Virus record (IMG/VR): IMGVR_UViG_3300009082_000016
Span: 62,001 to 126,000 of that record
Reading direction: 5' to 3' (one strand)
Length of the DNA: 64,000 nt
DNA from: a virus
Shown: positions 1 to 7,680 of the stretch, in pieces
Numbering within the stretch: the first letter of the stretch is position 1
Layout of the letters: every line of letters starts with the position of its first letter
The notes under the pieces: model-generated
The model's database searches: none
What the model was told of the DNA's origin: nothing
Seen by the model: the letters and a program-made list of their open reading frames with translations, nothing else
Translations under genes and position numbers: made by a program

Positions 1-1022
1 TCGTAGCCGATCCAGCGGCTCATCATCACGTCCTGGCAGTTTCCCAGGGAGTAGGACAGCTGGACGTTCCACGCCTCTTGGATCATGGCGCCAAAGGCAC
101 GGATGAAGGTGCGCCACGACGTCTCCATCCAGGTCTTGTCCGACACCGTCGTCCAGAAATCGGCGATCGAGCGCCACAGCCACGACGCGTCGACGGGCAG
201 GCCAGTCGCCGTGTTGGCCGCCAGTACCGAAATGATGCTCACGTCGGCGTCGCTTCGGGTGGGCGGAACGACGGCGGAGTCGTAGACGTACAGTCGGACG
301 GCGTAGACCCCTTGCACCGCGGGGACGAACGACGGGTAGGGCGACGTCGCATTGATCAGGATGGCCGATCGAATCACCATCGCGTAGTCGAACGACTCGC
401 CGGCGAACGGCACGGCGTCCTCGACGTCGATGGTGGTCGGGCCGGGGAGACCGACGATCTTCGTCGCTCGTCCCCCGATGAGCAGTACGTCCCCCAGCGA
501 CGTGGCCGCCGGGTCGTAGTTCATGGTGACCCGGTGCGAGTCGGCCGCGCAGACGGCGTAGGCCACCGTCGTCTCGAGGGCTGCCAGCGGTCGGTCGACT
601 TCGAGCCGATCAAAGCCTGCGCCGAACGGCGTGCTGGTCACGTAGTACAGGCCGGCGTTCGGGCCGGCGCTGATGATCAGGTGGTCACCTACCACAGGCC
701 TCTGGGCCGCCGGCAGGGAGGTGAGGTCGAACGGGAAGCCGCCGACGCTGAAATGGACTTCGGCGCTGCCCGGATCGCAGTTGAGATCGACCGTCGTCCC
801 ATCCACGCGGATGGTCTCCGGCTCGATGACGAACGGCCCGGGGAAGCCGGCCTGCGGGTAGTGGATCAGGTGCGGATCGCCCTCGGGCACCTGGATCATG
901 CGCCAGTCGTACTGGATGCTGCCGGACGGGGTTGTGCTACGCGTCCCGTCCAGCCCCAGCACGAACCCGTTGGGGGCGACCCGGTCGGGACCGGCGATGG
1001 CTCGCAGGGCGCCGATGCCCAT
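1..1022 (-). CDS. Putative tail/baseplate structural protein (C-terminus beyond window)
   Basis: An open frame starts at an ATG at 1022, seven bases after a clear AGGAGG ribosome site (1030-1035), and runs off the left edge after about 340 codons. The protein begins MGIGALRAIAGPDRV and is rich in short beta-type segments with Gly, Pro and Asp turns. Near the window edge it becomes Trp-rich and helical (residues ~285-340), as in tail assembly proteins. I recognise no family. It is the last member seen of the minus-strand run that includes the J-like gene at 1333-5739, so a baseplate or tail-tip role is inferred from context only. Confidence 0.75.
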   Translation of the reverse strand, partial: MGIGALRAIAGPDRVAPNGFVLGLDGTRSTTPSGSIQYDWRMIQVPEGDPHLIHYPQAGFPGPFVIEPETIRVDGTTVDLNCDPGSAEVHFSVGGFPFDLTSLPAAQRPVVGDHLIISAGPNAGLYYVTSTPFGAGFDRLEVDRPLAALETTVAYAVCAADSHRVTMNYDPAATSLGDVLLIGGRATKIVGLPGPTTIDVEDAVPFAGESFDYAMVIRSAILINATSPYPSFVPAVQGVYAVRLYVYDSAVVPPTRSDADVSIISVLAANTATGLPVDASWLWRSIADFWTTVSDKTWMETSWRTFIRAFGAMIQEAWNVQLSYSLGNCQDVMMSRWIGY

Positions 1023-1070
1023 CAGGCAGCCTCCTTGCAACGCCCCGCGGAATGCTGGAGACTGATCGGC

Positions 1071-1355
1071 ATGGGCGTCGAGTTCATGAAGGAAGAGGAC
1101 ATCAAGGCGATCCTGGCGCCGGAAGTGGACATGCTCGTCCCCCGGATGAACATGGGACCGAAGCTCTGCCCCGGCTGCGGCTGCGCCCTCTCCATCCAGG
1201 CGGGCACGAGCAGCATCACCCGACTCGTTTGCCTGGCATGCGACCTCGCGCTCGACCCGGAGACCGGTTTCATCTCCCGCCTCGGGAACGCGGCACGCAC
1301 GGTGGAGCCGGAGTTCCGCATGATCGTCAAGCCTACCCGAGTCTCCGGAGAGTGA
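1071..1355 (+). CDS. Small zinc-ribbon protein, plus strand
   Basis: This 94-residue frame (MGVEFMKEEDIKAIL...) carries CPGCGC near residue 38 and CLAC near residue 60, a four-cysteine zinc-ribbon pattern. The start at 1071 has CTGGAG ten bases upstream; an in-frame ATG at 1086 is an alternative. It is one of only three plus-strand genes seen. It lies head-to-head with the tail gene ending at 1022 and runs 23 bases into the convergent 1333-5739 gene. The opposite-strand frame here reads as low-complexity Arg/Ser sequence, so the plus frame is preferred. Function is unknown; zinc and nucleic-acid binding is a guess from the ribbon. Confidence 0.6.
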   Translation: MGVEFMKEEDIKAILAPEVDMLVPRMNMGPKLCPGCGCALSIQAGTSSITRLVCLACDLALDPETGFISRLGNAARTVEPEFRMIVKPTRVSGE

Positions 1356-4300
1356 GCCGCCCGACCGAGAACGCCGCCAACCGCGACACGCTCACGCGGT
1401 CCTTCGCCACCACCAGGTTGTACGTCCTGTCCTGGCGCAGGAACGCCGCGCCGATCTCGATCGGAAGCTCGACCGACGTCGCCCCGAGTTGCTGCATCCG
1501 ATAGATGATCTCGCTCACGTCGAGCGTGTCCATCTGGGCCTCGATGAGCTTGTCGATCTCCTTCCGCATCTCGGTTTCGGCCAGACCACCGGAGTACTCG
1601 ACGGTGAGGAAGACCTCGCACGGACGCATGCAGCGGGCCAGGATGGACTCGTTGTTCTCCCGCTCATCCTCGCTGTCCGCCAACGTCTGCACCGCCGCCA
1701 CCGTCGGATCGCGATCGTAGTTGAGCCGCAGCCCGGAACCGTAGACGGGCGTCTGATCGACGTAGCCGTCCGACACCGACGGGTCCTGGATGTAGGGCGT
1801 GGCGCTGAAGATGGGGGTCTCGCGCACGCTGAACGACAGGACTTCGTTGACCGGCCGGATGCTGTAGCCCAGCGCCTTCCAACCCGTCAACTCTTCGAAC
1901 GTCACGTCAGGACCGAGGTTCCACTCGTCGCCCGTGCCGAGCGACATGAGCTCCACGTCGGCGTAGTACAGGCCGCTGTCATGGATGCTCTCGGAGATCT
2001 TCTTCGCCGAGAACCGCTGGGCGCCGAGCCGCTGCACCACGAACTGGACGTTCGCCAGGGCGCTGTCCTCGTACGGAGGCGTGATCGTGCTGCCCGTGAC
2101 CCGGATGTAGTTCGGCGTGCTCGGGGAACCCAGGAAGAAGAAGAACGAGCTGTTGTTCTGGCCCAGGTAGGACAGGTTCCCCTGGGTCCCGTACGTCGTG
2201 GGCTCCATGCCGCCGAGGCTCACGATACCGTTGCCCGTGATGGACGTGATCCGCTCTTGCGTCGAGATACCCAGGTACTGCAGCGGCCCATCGTCGATGT
2301 CGACGGCGATGGGGCTCGTCCCGCCAGGGTCCAACACGGCGTTGAAAATCGTCTCGAGCTGGGTCCGAGTATACGGCACCGCTCCCGGCGTGGTGATGCT
2401 GACGGTGAGCGTCGACCCGTTCTCGAAGGCGAAGTTGAACTCGTACGTGCCGGCCGCAGGCGTCCACGCCCCGCCACCACCACCGAAGTCGTGCAGGAAC
2501 CAGATGTCCCGGCAGCCGGCCACAATCCGGTCGAAGAACTCGATGTTGTACTCGGGGTAGAAGTCCGGAAGGGCCAGCCACTGCTCACCAGGGACGAAGG
2601 TCGAATCGAAGTACAGGCCGGTCGGCTTGAGCGTCTCGGGGTAGCCGGGCGTCTTGGTAGTCCAAAGACGAACGTCGGGAGCGAACAGCAGATCGCCGGC
2701 CGCGTACCGAGTCGCCTCGCTGACCTCGAACAGGGTCGGGTCACGGAAGAAGGTACGACCAAGCCCGATCGACGGGCTGCCGATGCGGGCGATGGTGTTC
2801 CGCTGCGGGAGCAGGTCGACCCACGGGAAGAGCTGCAGGTGCAGGTTTCCGAAGCTGGACGTGAGCTCGAGGATCGGCCATGCCTTGCCCGAGTTCGCGC
2901 CGTTCTCGATCTGCACGAGGTCGTTCCAGGGCGAAATCCCGGAGCCCAGAGTCGCGATGTTGACGTCGAAGAACGTGATCGTCCTGGTGGTACGCGTCAC
3001 GTGGGTGCCGCCGGCGTCCAGGAAGAAGGTCGCCGTGCCGAAAGCCTCCAGCTTGCTGCTTTCCTCGGCCCCCTCATCCGAGTCGTGGTTCGCCACGCAC
3101 AGGTAGAGCGGTTCCAGATCGACGATGGTCGCCGGATCGGCGATCGATCCATCCGGCCGCATCGCGTAGAAATACGTGATCGGCAGGTACCTGTTGAGGT
3201 CGCTCAGCAGCTGCACGACATCCACCGCGAGCGCGAGATTGTACGGGCCCCCCGAGTTGAGCGTCTTTTCGACGTGTCCCCACGTCTTGCTGTACAGGCT
3301 CAACTCCAGGCGGTTCGCGCCGCTGGGCGTGAAGGTGTAGACGCCCGTGAACGGGAAGAGACCGACGATGCCGACCACGGCGTTGTAGCCGCGATGCTTG
3401 ATCCCGCTCCCGGCGTTCGAGAACTGGCTGCTCACCGCACCGAGCGGCTGGCCCAACGGGACCACCGAGCTGGTCGTGCCCGCCGTCGAATCGAGCAGGT
3501 TGGCCTCGGTCACGTCCATGAGCGGGAGGGTGACGGGCGTCTGCGGGGAGAAGATCTCGTAGGCCACCGTGCCCGGGGACTTGAGCCGGTCCTGCAACAG
3601 GATGACGGCCTTGCCCGGCCCGCTGGGGTCGGCGGCCACGACGTAGTCGTTCTTGTCCGGACCGCTCAGGATGCGGAGGATGTCGTCCTTCTTGACCCCG
3701 ACCTCTTCCATGTTCCGGCCGATGACCGTCGTGACGGCGTTGGAGCCGGAGACGGTCACGAGGTCAGGGCCGTCCGCCCGCAGCCGCTTCGGGTCGGAGA
3801 GGTCGACGTCCACGTCGTCCACGAGCAGCCACGACTCGCCGGTCGGGTAGGTGCTGCCGGCGTCGGGCAGCGGGTACAAACGGACTTCGGCCCGGTAGTT
3901 CGCCGGGTCGTTGTCGGTCCCCTGGTAGAACCCGTTGCGCCACTCGACGATGCGGTACATCTCGGGCGGGGTGCGCTGGATGACCAGCATGCTCCGTCCG
4001 TCCTCGATGCCGTCAACTGACGGGCGAACGATGCGAGCCGGCGTGGGGACCGGGAGCGGGTCGGGCAGGATGTCCCGCTCGGTCCAAAAAACAGCTTGGG
4101 AACCGGGGCCCCCCGCGGAAGTGAGCGCCACCATCTGGTAGCGCACCCACTGGCCGGCGATCAGGATCTCGAGGATATCCGAATGGGGCGATCCCCCTTC
4201 GGCATCCCGATGGCCGGGGGAAATGCGGATGTTCGACAGGTCCGAGACCTCACGCTGGATCGCGTTCAGTTGCACGCCGCGAGGCCGCAGCAGCGCATCC

Positions 4301-5739
4301 TTCACGATCGTGATCGCGTTCTCCTCGAGGAGGACGGTCTCGGGCGGGTTGATGCGGACCCAACCCGCGGGGTTGGGCCACGTCGCCACGCCACCGGCAA
4401 CGGCCGTGTCACCGGAAGCCAGCTCGTCCTCGTCCGACGCCACCTCGATGTCGGTCGACACCTGTTCCGCGTCGCCAAGGGTGTAGATGTCGGTCATCCC
4501 GCCAACGTGAATCTCGTCATCCTTGATTTCGACTTCGCTCCCGGCCGGGGGTTCGAGCAGGAACCCGCCCGGGACATCGGAAAGCGTGATGCGCCGGCGC
4601 CGGATCTCCCAGACGAGGCCCTGCATCACGTCGGGCAGGACCGACTCGTCGAGCTCCAGCCTGGCCGGAAGCGCCGTTCGAAGGACGCTCTTGATGCGCC
4701 CCTCTCCCATCACCGACGGCGTGGACGTGGTGTGGACGATCAGGTAGTAGTCCTCGGTGAGCACACCACTGCCGATGATGGAAACGTCGGACAGGGCGTC
4801 TCCCTCGAACAGGTTGGACTTGAGGTCCAGCGTGAACGCCGGCAGGGCATACCCCCCGACGCCGAACACCGAGGCCGGTCCGAAGTTCCCGCCGCGGATG
4901 ATGTCCCGCAGCATGTCGGGATCGCCCATCCCGACGACCTCGATACGCTTGATCCCACTCCCGAACTCGTTGGACAGGATGGCCTTGATGCCCCGGGCCA
5001 CGGAGAAGGAGAGCTGCGTGGGGTAGTTGCGGGCCCTCGAGAGGTAGCTGACAACCGTGTCGGCATCTTCGCCGCCCACGAACAGCTGCTTGTTCTCCAC
5101 GCCGATGGAGCGGGTGACAGACGGACAACGAGCCGACGTGCCAGGCGGGATCTTGCCCGCCGACCCCGGCGTCGTGGCGATGGTGTCGACGTCGAAGTAG
5201 TACTTCCCGTCCTCGTAGTTGAGCTGCATCTCCGCCGCCGAAATGCTCTGGGTTTCGGTCGGGACGAAGCGCATGCCGTTGGAGACGATGATGACGCTCT
5301 CCGGGCGGATGATCTCGGAGATGGGGGCCGTGTAGTAGAACCGGAACTTCCCGAAAGCCTTGCTGCCCTCGATGAGCGGGACGAACAGGGCGCCCATCAG
5401 GTCCTGGGCCGACTGCAAGGTGTGGATGCGCGGGTCCGCCTTCTGCCGGCTCCGCAGGAGCATGATCTCGCGGGCAACACCGAAGGCCAACGTCGAGAAC
5501 GGCTTGGCCACGGTGTCATCGATCACCCCGTCCGGGCGTACCCCGAGATCGGGGTGGACGTTTCGAAGGGTGTCCAAGGCGAACGACCGGATGTCCGTCT
5601 TGAAGAGGTCCGCCCCGAAGTACTGCAGGACGGGCTGGATGACCTCCGTGTCGGCCCGGCTCCCCGAAGACACGTCCCGAAGGGGATCCAACGCCGTCAG
5701 GCGCTCCCGGAGAAACTGCTCAAGATCCTTTCGAGGCAT
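1333..5739 (-). CDS. Baseplate J-like (gp6-type) large structural protein
   Basis: This 1468-residue protein has an N-terminal ~300 residues resembling the baseplate J / T4 gp6 wedge family. A segment with SAGKIPPGT is followed by IGVENKQLFVGGEDADT and a long helix, echoing the family pattern in which a glycine-rich 'not-random' segment precedes N...GG.D.ES. The remainder is a long series of beta-rich repeats and loops without recognisable enzymatic motifs, as in enlarged baseplate proteins of giant phages. The start ATG at 5739 follows the end of the sigma-factor gene by three bases. The family call rests on pattern memory; the structural role is more secure than the exact position in the wedge. 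Confidence 0.65.
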   Translation of the reverse strand: MPRKDLEQFLRERLTALDPLRDVSSGSRADTEVIQPVLQYFGADLFKTDIRSFALDTLRNVHPDLGVRPDGVIDDTVAKPFSTLAFGVAREIMLLRSRQKADPRIHTLQSAQDLMGALFVPLIEGSKAFGKFRFYYTAPISEIIRPESVIIVSNGMRFVPTETQSISAAEMQLNYEDGKYYFDVDTIATTPGSAGKIPPGTSARCPSVTRSIGVENKQLFVGGEDADTVVSYLSRARNYPTQLSFSVARGIKAILSNEFGSGIKRIEVVGMGDPDMLRDIIRGGNFGPASVFGVGGYALPAFTLDLKSNLFEGDALSDVSIIGSGVLTEDYYLIVHTTSTPSVMGEGRIKSVLRTALPARLELDESVLPDVMQGLVWEIRRRRITLSDVPGGFLLEPPAGSEVEIKDDEIHVGGMTDIYTLGDAEQVSTDIEVASDEDELASGDTAVAGGVATWPNPAGWVRINPPETVLLEENAITIVKDALLRPRGVQLNAIQREVSDLSNIRISPGHRDAEGGSPHSDILEILIAGQWVRYQMVALTSAGGPGSQAVFWTERDILPDPLPVPTPARIVRPSVDGIEDGRSMLVIQRTPPEMYRIVEWRNGFYQGTDNDPANYRAEVRLYPLPDAGSTYPTGESWLLVDDVDVDLSDPKRLRADGPDLVTVSGSNAVTTVIGRNMEEVGVKKDDILRILSGPDKNDYVVAADPSGPGKAVILLQDRLKSPGTVAYEIFSPQTPVTLPLMDVTEANLLDSTAGTTSSVVPLGQPLGAVSSQFSNAGSGIKHRGYNAVVGIVGLFPFTGVYTFTPSGANRLELSLYSKTWGHVEKTLNSGGPYNLALAVDVVQLLSDLNRYLPITYFYAMRPDGSIADPATIVDLEPLYLCVANHDSDEGAEESSKLEAFGTATFFLDAGGTHVTRTTRTITFFDVNIATLGSGISPWNDLVQIENGANSGKAWPILELTSSFGNLHLQLFPWVDLLPQRNTIARIGSPSIGLGRTFFRDPTLFEVSEATRYAAGDLLFAPDVRLWTTKTPGYPETLKPTGLYFDSTFVPGEQWLALPDFYPEYNIEFFDRIVAGCRDIWFLHDFGGGGGAWTPAAGTYEFNFAFENGSTLTVSITTPGAVPYTRTQLETIFNAVLDPGGTSPIAVDIDDGPLQYLGISTQERITSITGNGIVSLGGMEPTTYGTQGNLSYLGQNNSSFFFFLGSPSTPNYIRVTGSTITPPYEDSALANVQFVVQRLGAQRFSAKKISESIHDSGLYYADVELMSLGTGDEWNLGPDVTFEELTGWKALGYSIRPVNEVLSFSVRETPIFSATPYIQDPSVSDGYVDQTPVYGSGLRLNYDRDPTVAAVQTLADSEDERENNESILARCMRPCEVFLTVEYSGGLAETEMRKEIDKLIEAQMDTLDVSEIIYRMQQLGATSVELPIEIGAAFLRQDRTYNLVVAKDRVSVSRLAAFSVGRLTLRRLG

Positions 5740-5742
5740 TTT

Positions 5743-6387
5743 TCACCCGCTCGGGACCGATGCTACACCGGACGCGGGCGTCCGGGCAATATCGTGTCCC
5801 GGCGGGCAGTAGTCGAGCAGTCCCTTTTCCCACAGCCGGTAGTGGATGGCGTTCACGGCGCGGTTCCGCAGCCGGCGTACCGCCTCGTGGGAGAGGCCCA
5901 GTTTCTGACCGACCTGACGGTAGGATCGACCTTTGAGGACGCTGTGGGCCACGATGATACGCAGCCGCTTGGGCATCTGGTCCAGGACCTCGCGCACCAC
6001 CCGGTCCCGCTCCAGCAGGAGAATCGGGCTGAGCGGCTCGAGCACCAGCGGCGACGGGTCGTACTCGAGGCTGTCGAGCGACACCATCTGCGGCTTGAAC
6101 TGGTGCTCCCCGGTGAGCCCAGTGCGAAGCAGACCGCGGCGGACGTGGAGCCAGATGTAGTAGCGGGCCCAGGTCATGAACATGGTCCTGCGGGACGAGT
6201 CGTAGCGCAAGGCGGCCCAGAAGGCGGCCAGCCGGGCCTGCTGCTCGGCGTCCTCGACCACGGTCCGGAAAGTGGAAGGTCGCAGACGCCGAACGATGAA
6301 CCGGGCGTAGTTCAGAATCTCGCGGTCGTGCTCCACCACCATGGACCACGCCTGTTTCTCGGTACGAAGCAGCTTCGTCTTCGTCAT
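5743..6387 (-). CDS. Sigma-70-family RNA polymerase sigma factor
   Basis: The ~214-residue product (MTKTKLLRTEKQ...) has a region-2-like part (AEQQARLAAFWAALRYD, then TWARYYIWLHVRRGL with the aromatic cluster used for promoter melting) and a C-terminal region-4 helix-turn-helix (LDQMPKRLRIIVAHSVLKGRS followed by YRQVGQKLGLSHEAVRRLRNRA). It would direct host RNA polymerase to phage promoters, a job known for late phage sigma factors such as T4 gp55. An ATG at 6387 with GGAAGG upstream is chosen. A TTG at 6441 overlapping the previous stop would add 18 residues. It sits inside the tail operon, which suits late expression. The repeated promoter-like motif at 21.5, 38.0 and 40.5 kb is a candidate target. 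Confidence 0.8.
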   Translation of the reverse strand: MTKTKLLRTEKQAWSMVVEHDREILNYARFIVRRLRPSTFRTVVEDAEQQARLAAFWAALRYDSSRRTMFMTWARYYIWLHVRRGLLRTGLTGEHQFKPQMVSLDSLEYDPSPLVLEPLSPILLLERDRVVREVLDQMPKRLRIIVAHSVLKGRSYRQVGQKLGLSHEAVRRLRNRAVNAIHYRLWEKGLLDYCPPGHDIARTPASGVASVPSG

Positions 6388-6437
6388 GCCCCCGGATCGT
6401 CCTTCCGGGAGAGTTCTGCATGATGTTCTGGAGAAAG

Positions 6438-7085
6438 TCAAGCGGCCGTGTCCAGCGGGCTGACGCCCACCCGCGCCTTGGTCCCCGCCTGGCTCGTGAT
6501 CTCGATGTCGGCCGTGTAGCCGGTGCGGTCGGCGGACATCGAGATCTTCAGCAGCTTGGCGTTGAGCAGCTTTTCGGAGCTGGGGGAGTTGGTGTCAAGC
6601 GCCTGCCGGGCGATCATCTGCTTCGTCGTCTCCCGCACGGCGATCGCCAGCGCGGAGTTGTACGGCCCCTCGGCCGACGACGACCGCTTCACGATGCCCA
6701 GGCCCCCGCCGCCCCACTTCAGGCTGAACGGGTCGGTACCCGGCGTGGAAAGGAAGCACTTCAGCCAGTCCTGGACCAGCTTCTGCAGCCCCCGGGTGGT
6801 GGTGAGGAACTTGGTGAAGCCGAAGTAGCACTCGGCCTCCTTCGCGTCACCCATCTCCCGTCCCAGAACGGCAACGGTGCGGACCATGAACGGGTGCGGC
6901 AGATCGATTGCAACGACGTTGGAGCCGATCGCCGTCCAGGCGTAGCCCTGGTCGCCGTTGATCTCGACGGCAGAGACCTCGGCGGCCGACGGACCCGAGA
7001 TGTAGAAGCGGTGCGGCGGGCCCGGCACGTCGAGCATCTTCGCGATGGGCAGGATCTTGCGAAGGTGAATGACACGCAGGTCCAT
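6438..7085 (-). CDS. Conserved-looking tail/baseplate protein, unknown function
   Basis: This 215-residue protein starts at an ATG overlapping the previous stop (TGATG). The N-terminal half is beta-rich. The middle (FGFTKFLTTTRGLQKLVQDW followed by a Gly-rich stretch) recalls the gp25/GpW-type wedge core, in which a helix is followed by a conserved loop, but I cannot confirm this. No catalytic motif or membrane segment is visible. It lies between a small membrane protein and the sigma factor in the tail gene run, so a virion role is likely. Confidence 0.7.
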   Translation of the reverse strand: MDLRVIHLRKILPIAKMLDVPGPPHRFYISGPSAAEVSAVEINGDQGYAWTAIGSNVVAIDLPHPFMVRTVAVLGREMGDAKEAECYFGFTKFLTTTRGLQKLVQDWLKCFLSTPGTDPFSLKWGGGGLGIVKRSSSAEGPYNSALAIAVRETTKQMIARQALDTNSPSSEKLLNAKLLKISMSADRTGYTADIEITSQAGTKARVGVSPLDTAA

Positions 7086-7399
7086 CACGGCACCTTCTCG
7101 GGAATCAGCTTCTGGGGGGTCACCGGCACCCTTTCGGGCGTCCGCAGGATGGGGGCACTCGGCCCCGCCGAGGCCGCGGGCCGGTTCACCCGGATCCGAG
7201 CCGCCGGCTTGATTTCGATGTCCCAGCCGTGCTTGATGGCCTCCACCTGAAGTTTGACCACGCTCTCCTCCAGCTGGCCCACCCGCACCTGGAGTTCGCC
7301 GTACTCGTGGTAGTCGACGGCCACCTTCGCGATCAGACCGACCAGCGTACCCAGGAGCAGGTACGGCTGGATCTGCTTCACCAGGTTCTTGATCATCAT
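7085..7399 (-). CDS. Small membrane-anchored protein with coiled coil
   Basis: The 104-residue product has one N-terminal membrane segment (residues ~12-30, YLLLGTLVGLIAKVAVDY). An amphipathic helix with heptad-like spacing follows (ELQVRVGQLEESVVKLQVE), then a Pro/Arg-rich tail. This architecture fits an inner-membrane spanin or a holin accessory, but no lipoprotein partner is adjacent and lysis function is only a possibility. Start and stop both overlap neighbours (ATGA upstream, TGATG downstream), so it is translationally coupled in the tail operon. Confidence 0.7.
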   Translation of the reverse strand: MMIKNLVKQIQPYLLLGTLVGLIAKVAVDYHEYGELQVRVGQLEESVVKLQVEAIKHGWDIEIKPAARIRVNRPAASAGPSAPILRTPERVPVTPQKLIPEKVP

Positions 7400-7680
7400 G
7401 TCGGGTTCTCCTCCTCGGAGGTCTCGAGCTGCTGGATCACCCGGTCGAACTCCGCCTTCACCGAATCGACCTCCTCGATGCGGGACGGCAGACCCTGCGG
7501 GTGTGGCCCGCGGATCTCGTCGATGCGATCCTGCAGGACCTGCCCAAAGGTCGTCGACGCCAGCGCCCGGACCTGCTCCTGCCCGTGGACAAACGAGTAC
7601 GAATCGGCCAGGGCCTTGAACAGATCGGTGTTGATGGCCTCCTGCCGATCATGCTCGTCACGGAGGGTCTCTTCGGCCAT
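7396..7680 (-). CDS. Hypothetical small acidic helical protein
   Basis: A 94-residue, Glu-rich protein predicted to be all helical (MAEETLRDEHDRQEAINTDLF..., ending EEENPT). No family is recognised. Its ATG directly follows the TAG stop of the 796-residue gene upstream, with AGGA within the last codons of that gene as ribosome site. Its stop overlaps the next start. It is a tail-operon member by position. Confidence 0.7.
   Translation of the reverse strand: MAEETLRDEHDRQEAINTDLFKALADSYSFVHGQEQVRALASTTFGQVLQDRIDEIRGPHPQGLPSRIEEVDSVKAEFDRVIQQLETSEEENPT

Noticed and set aside
1022-1621. Minus-strand frame of 199 codons overlapping the zinc-ribbon gene
   Set aside because: It overlaps the end of the J-like gene by almost 300 bases and reads as Ser/Arg/Pro-rich shadow. 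The plus-strand frame has a ribbon motif and a ribosome site.
7085-7399. Holin/spanin assignment for the small membrane protein
   Set aside because: No endolysin, second spanin or holin partner is adjacent; kept as unknown membrane protein.
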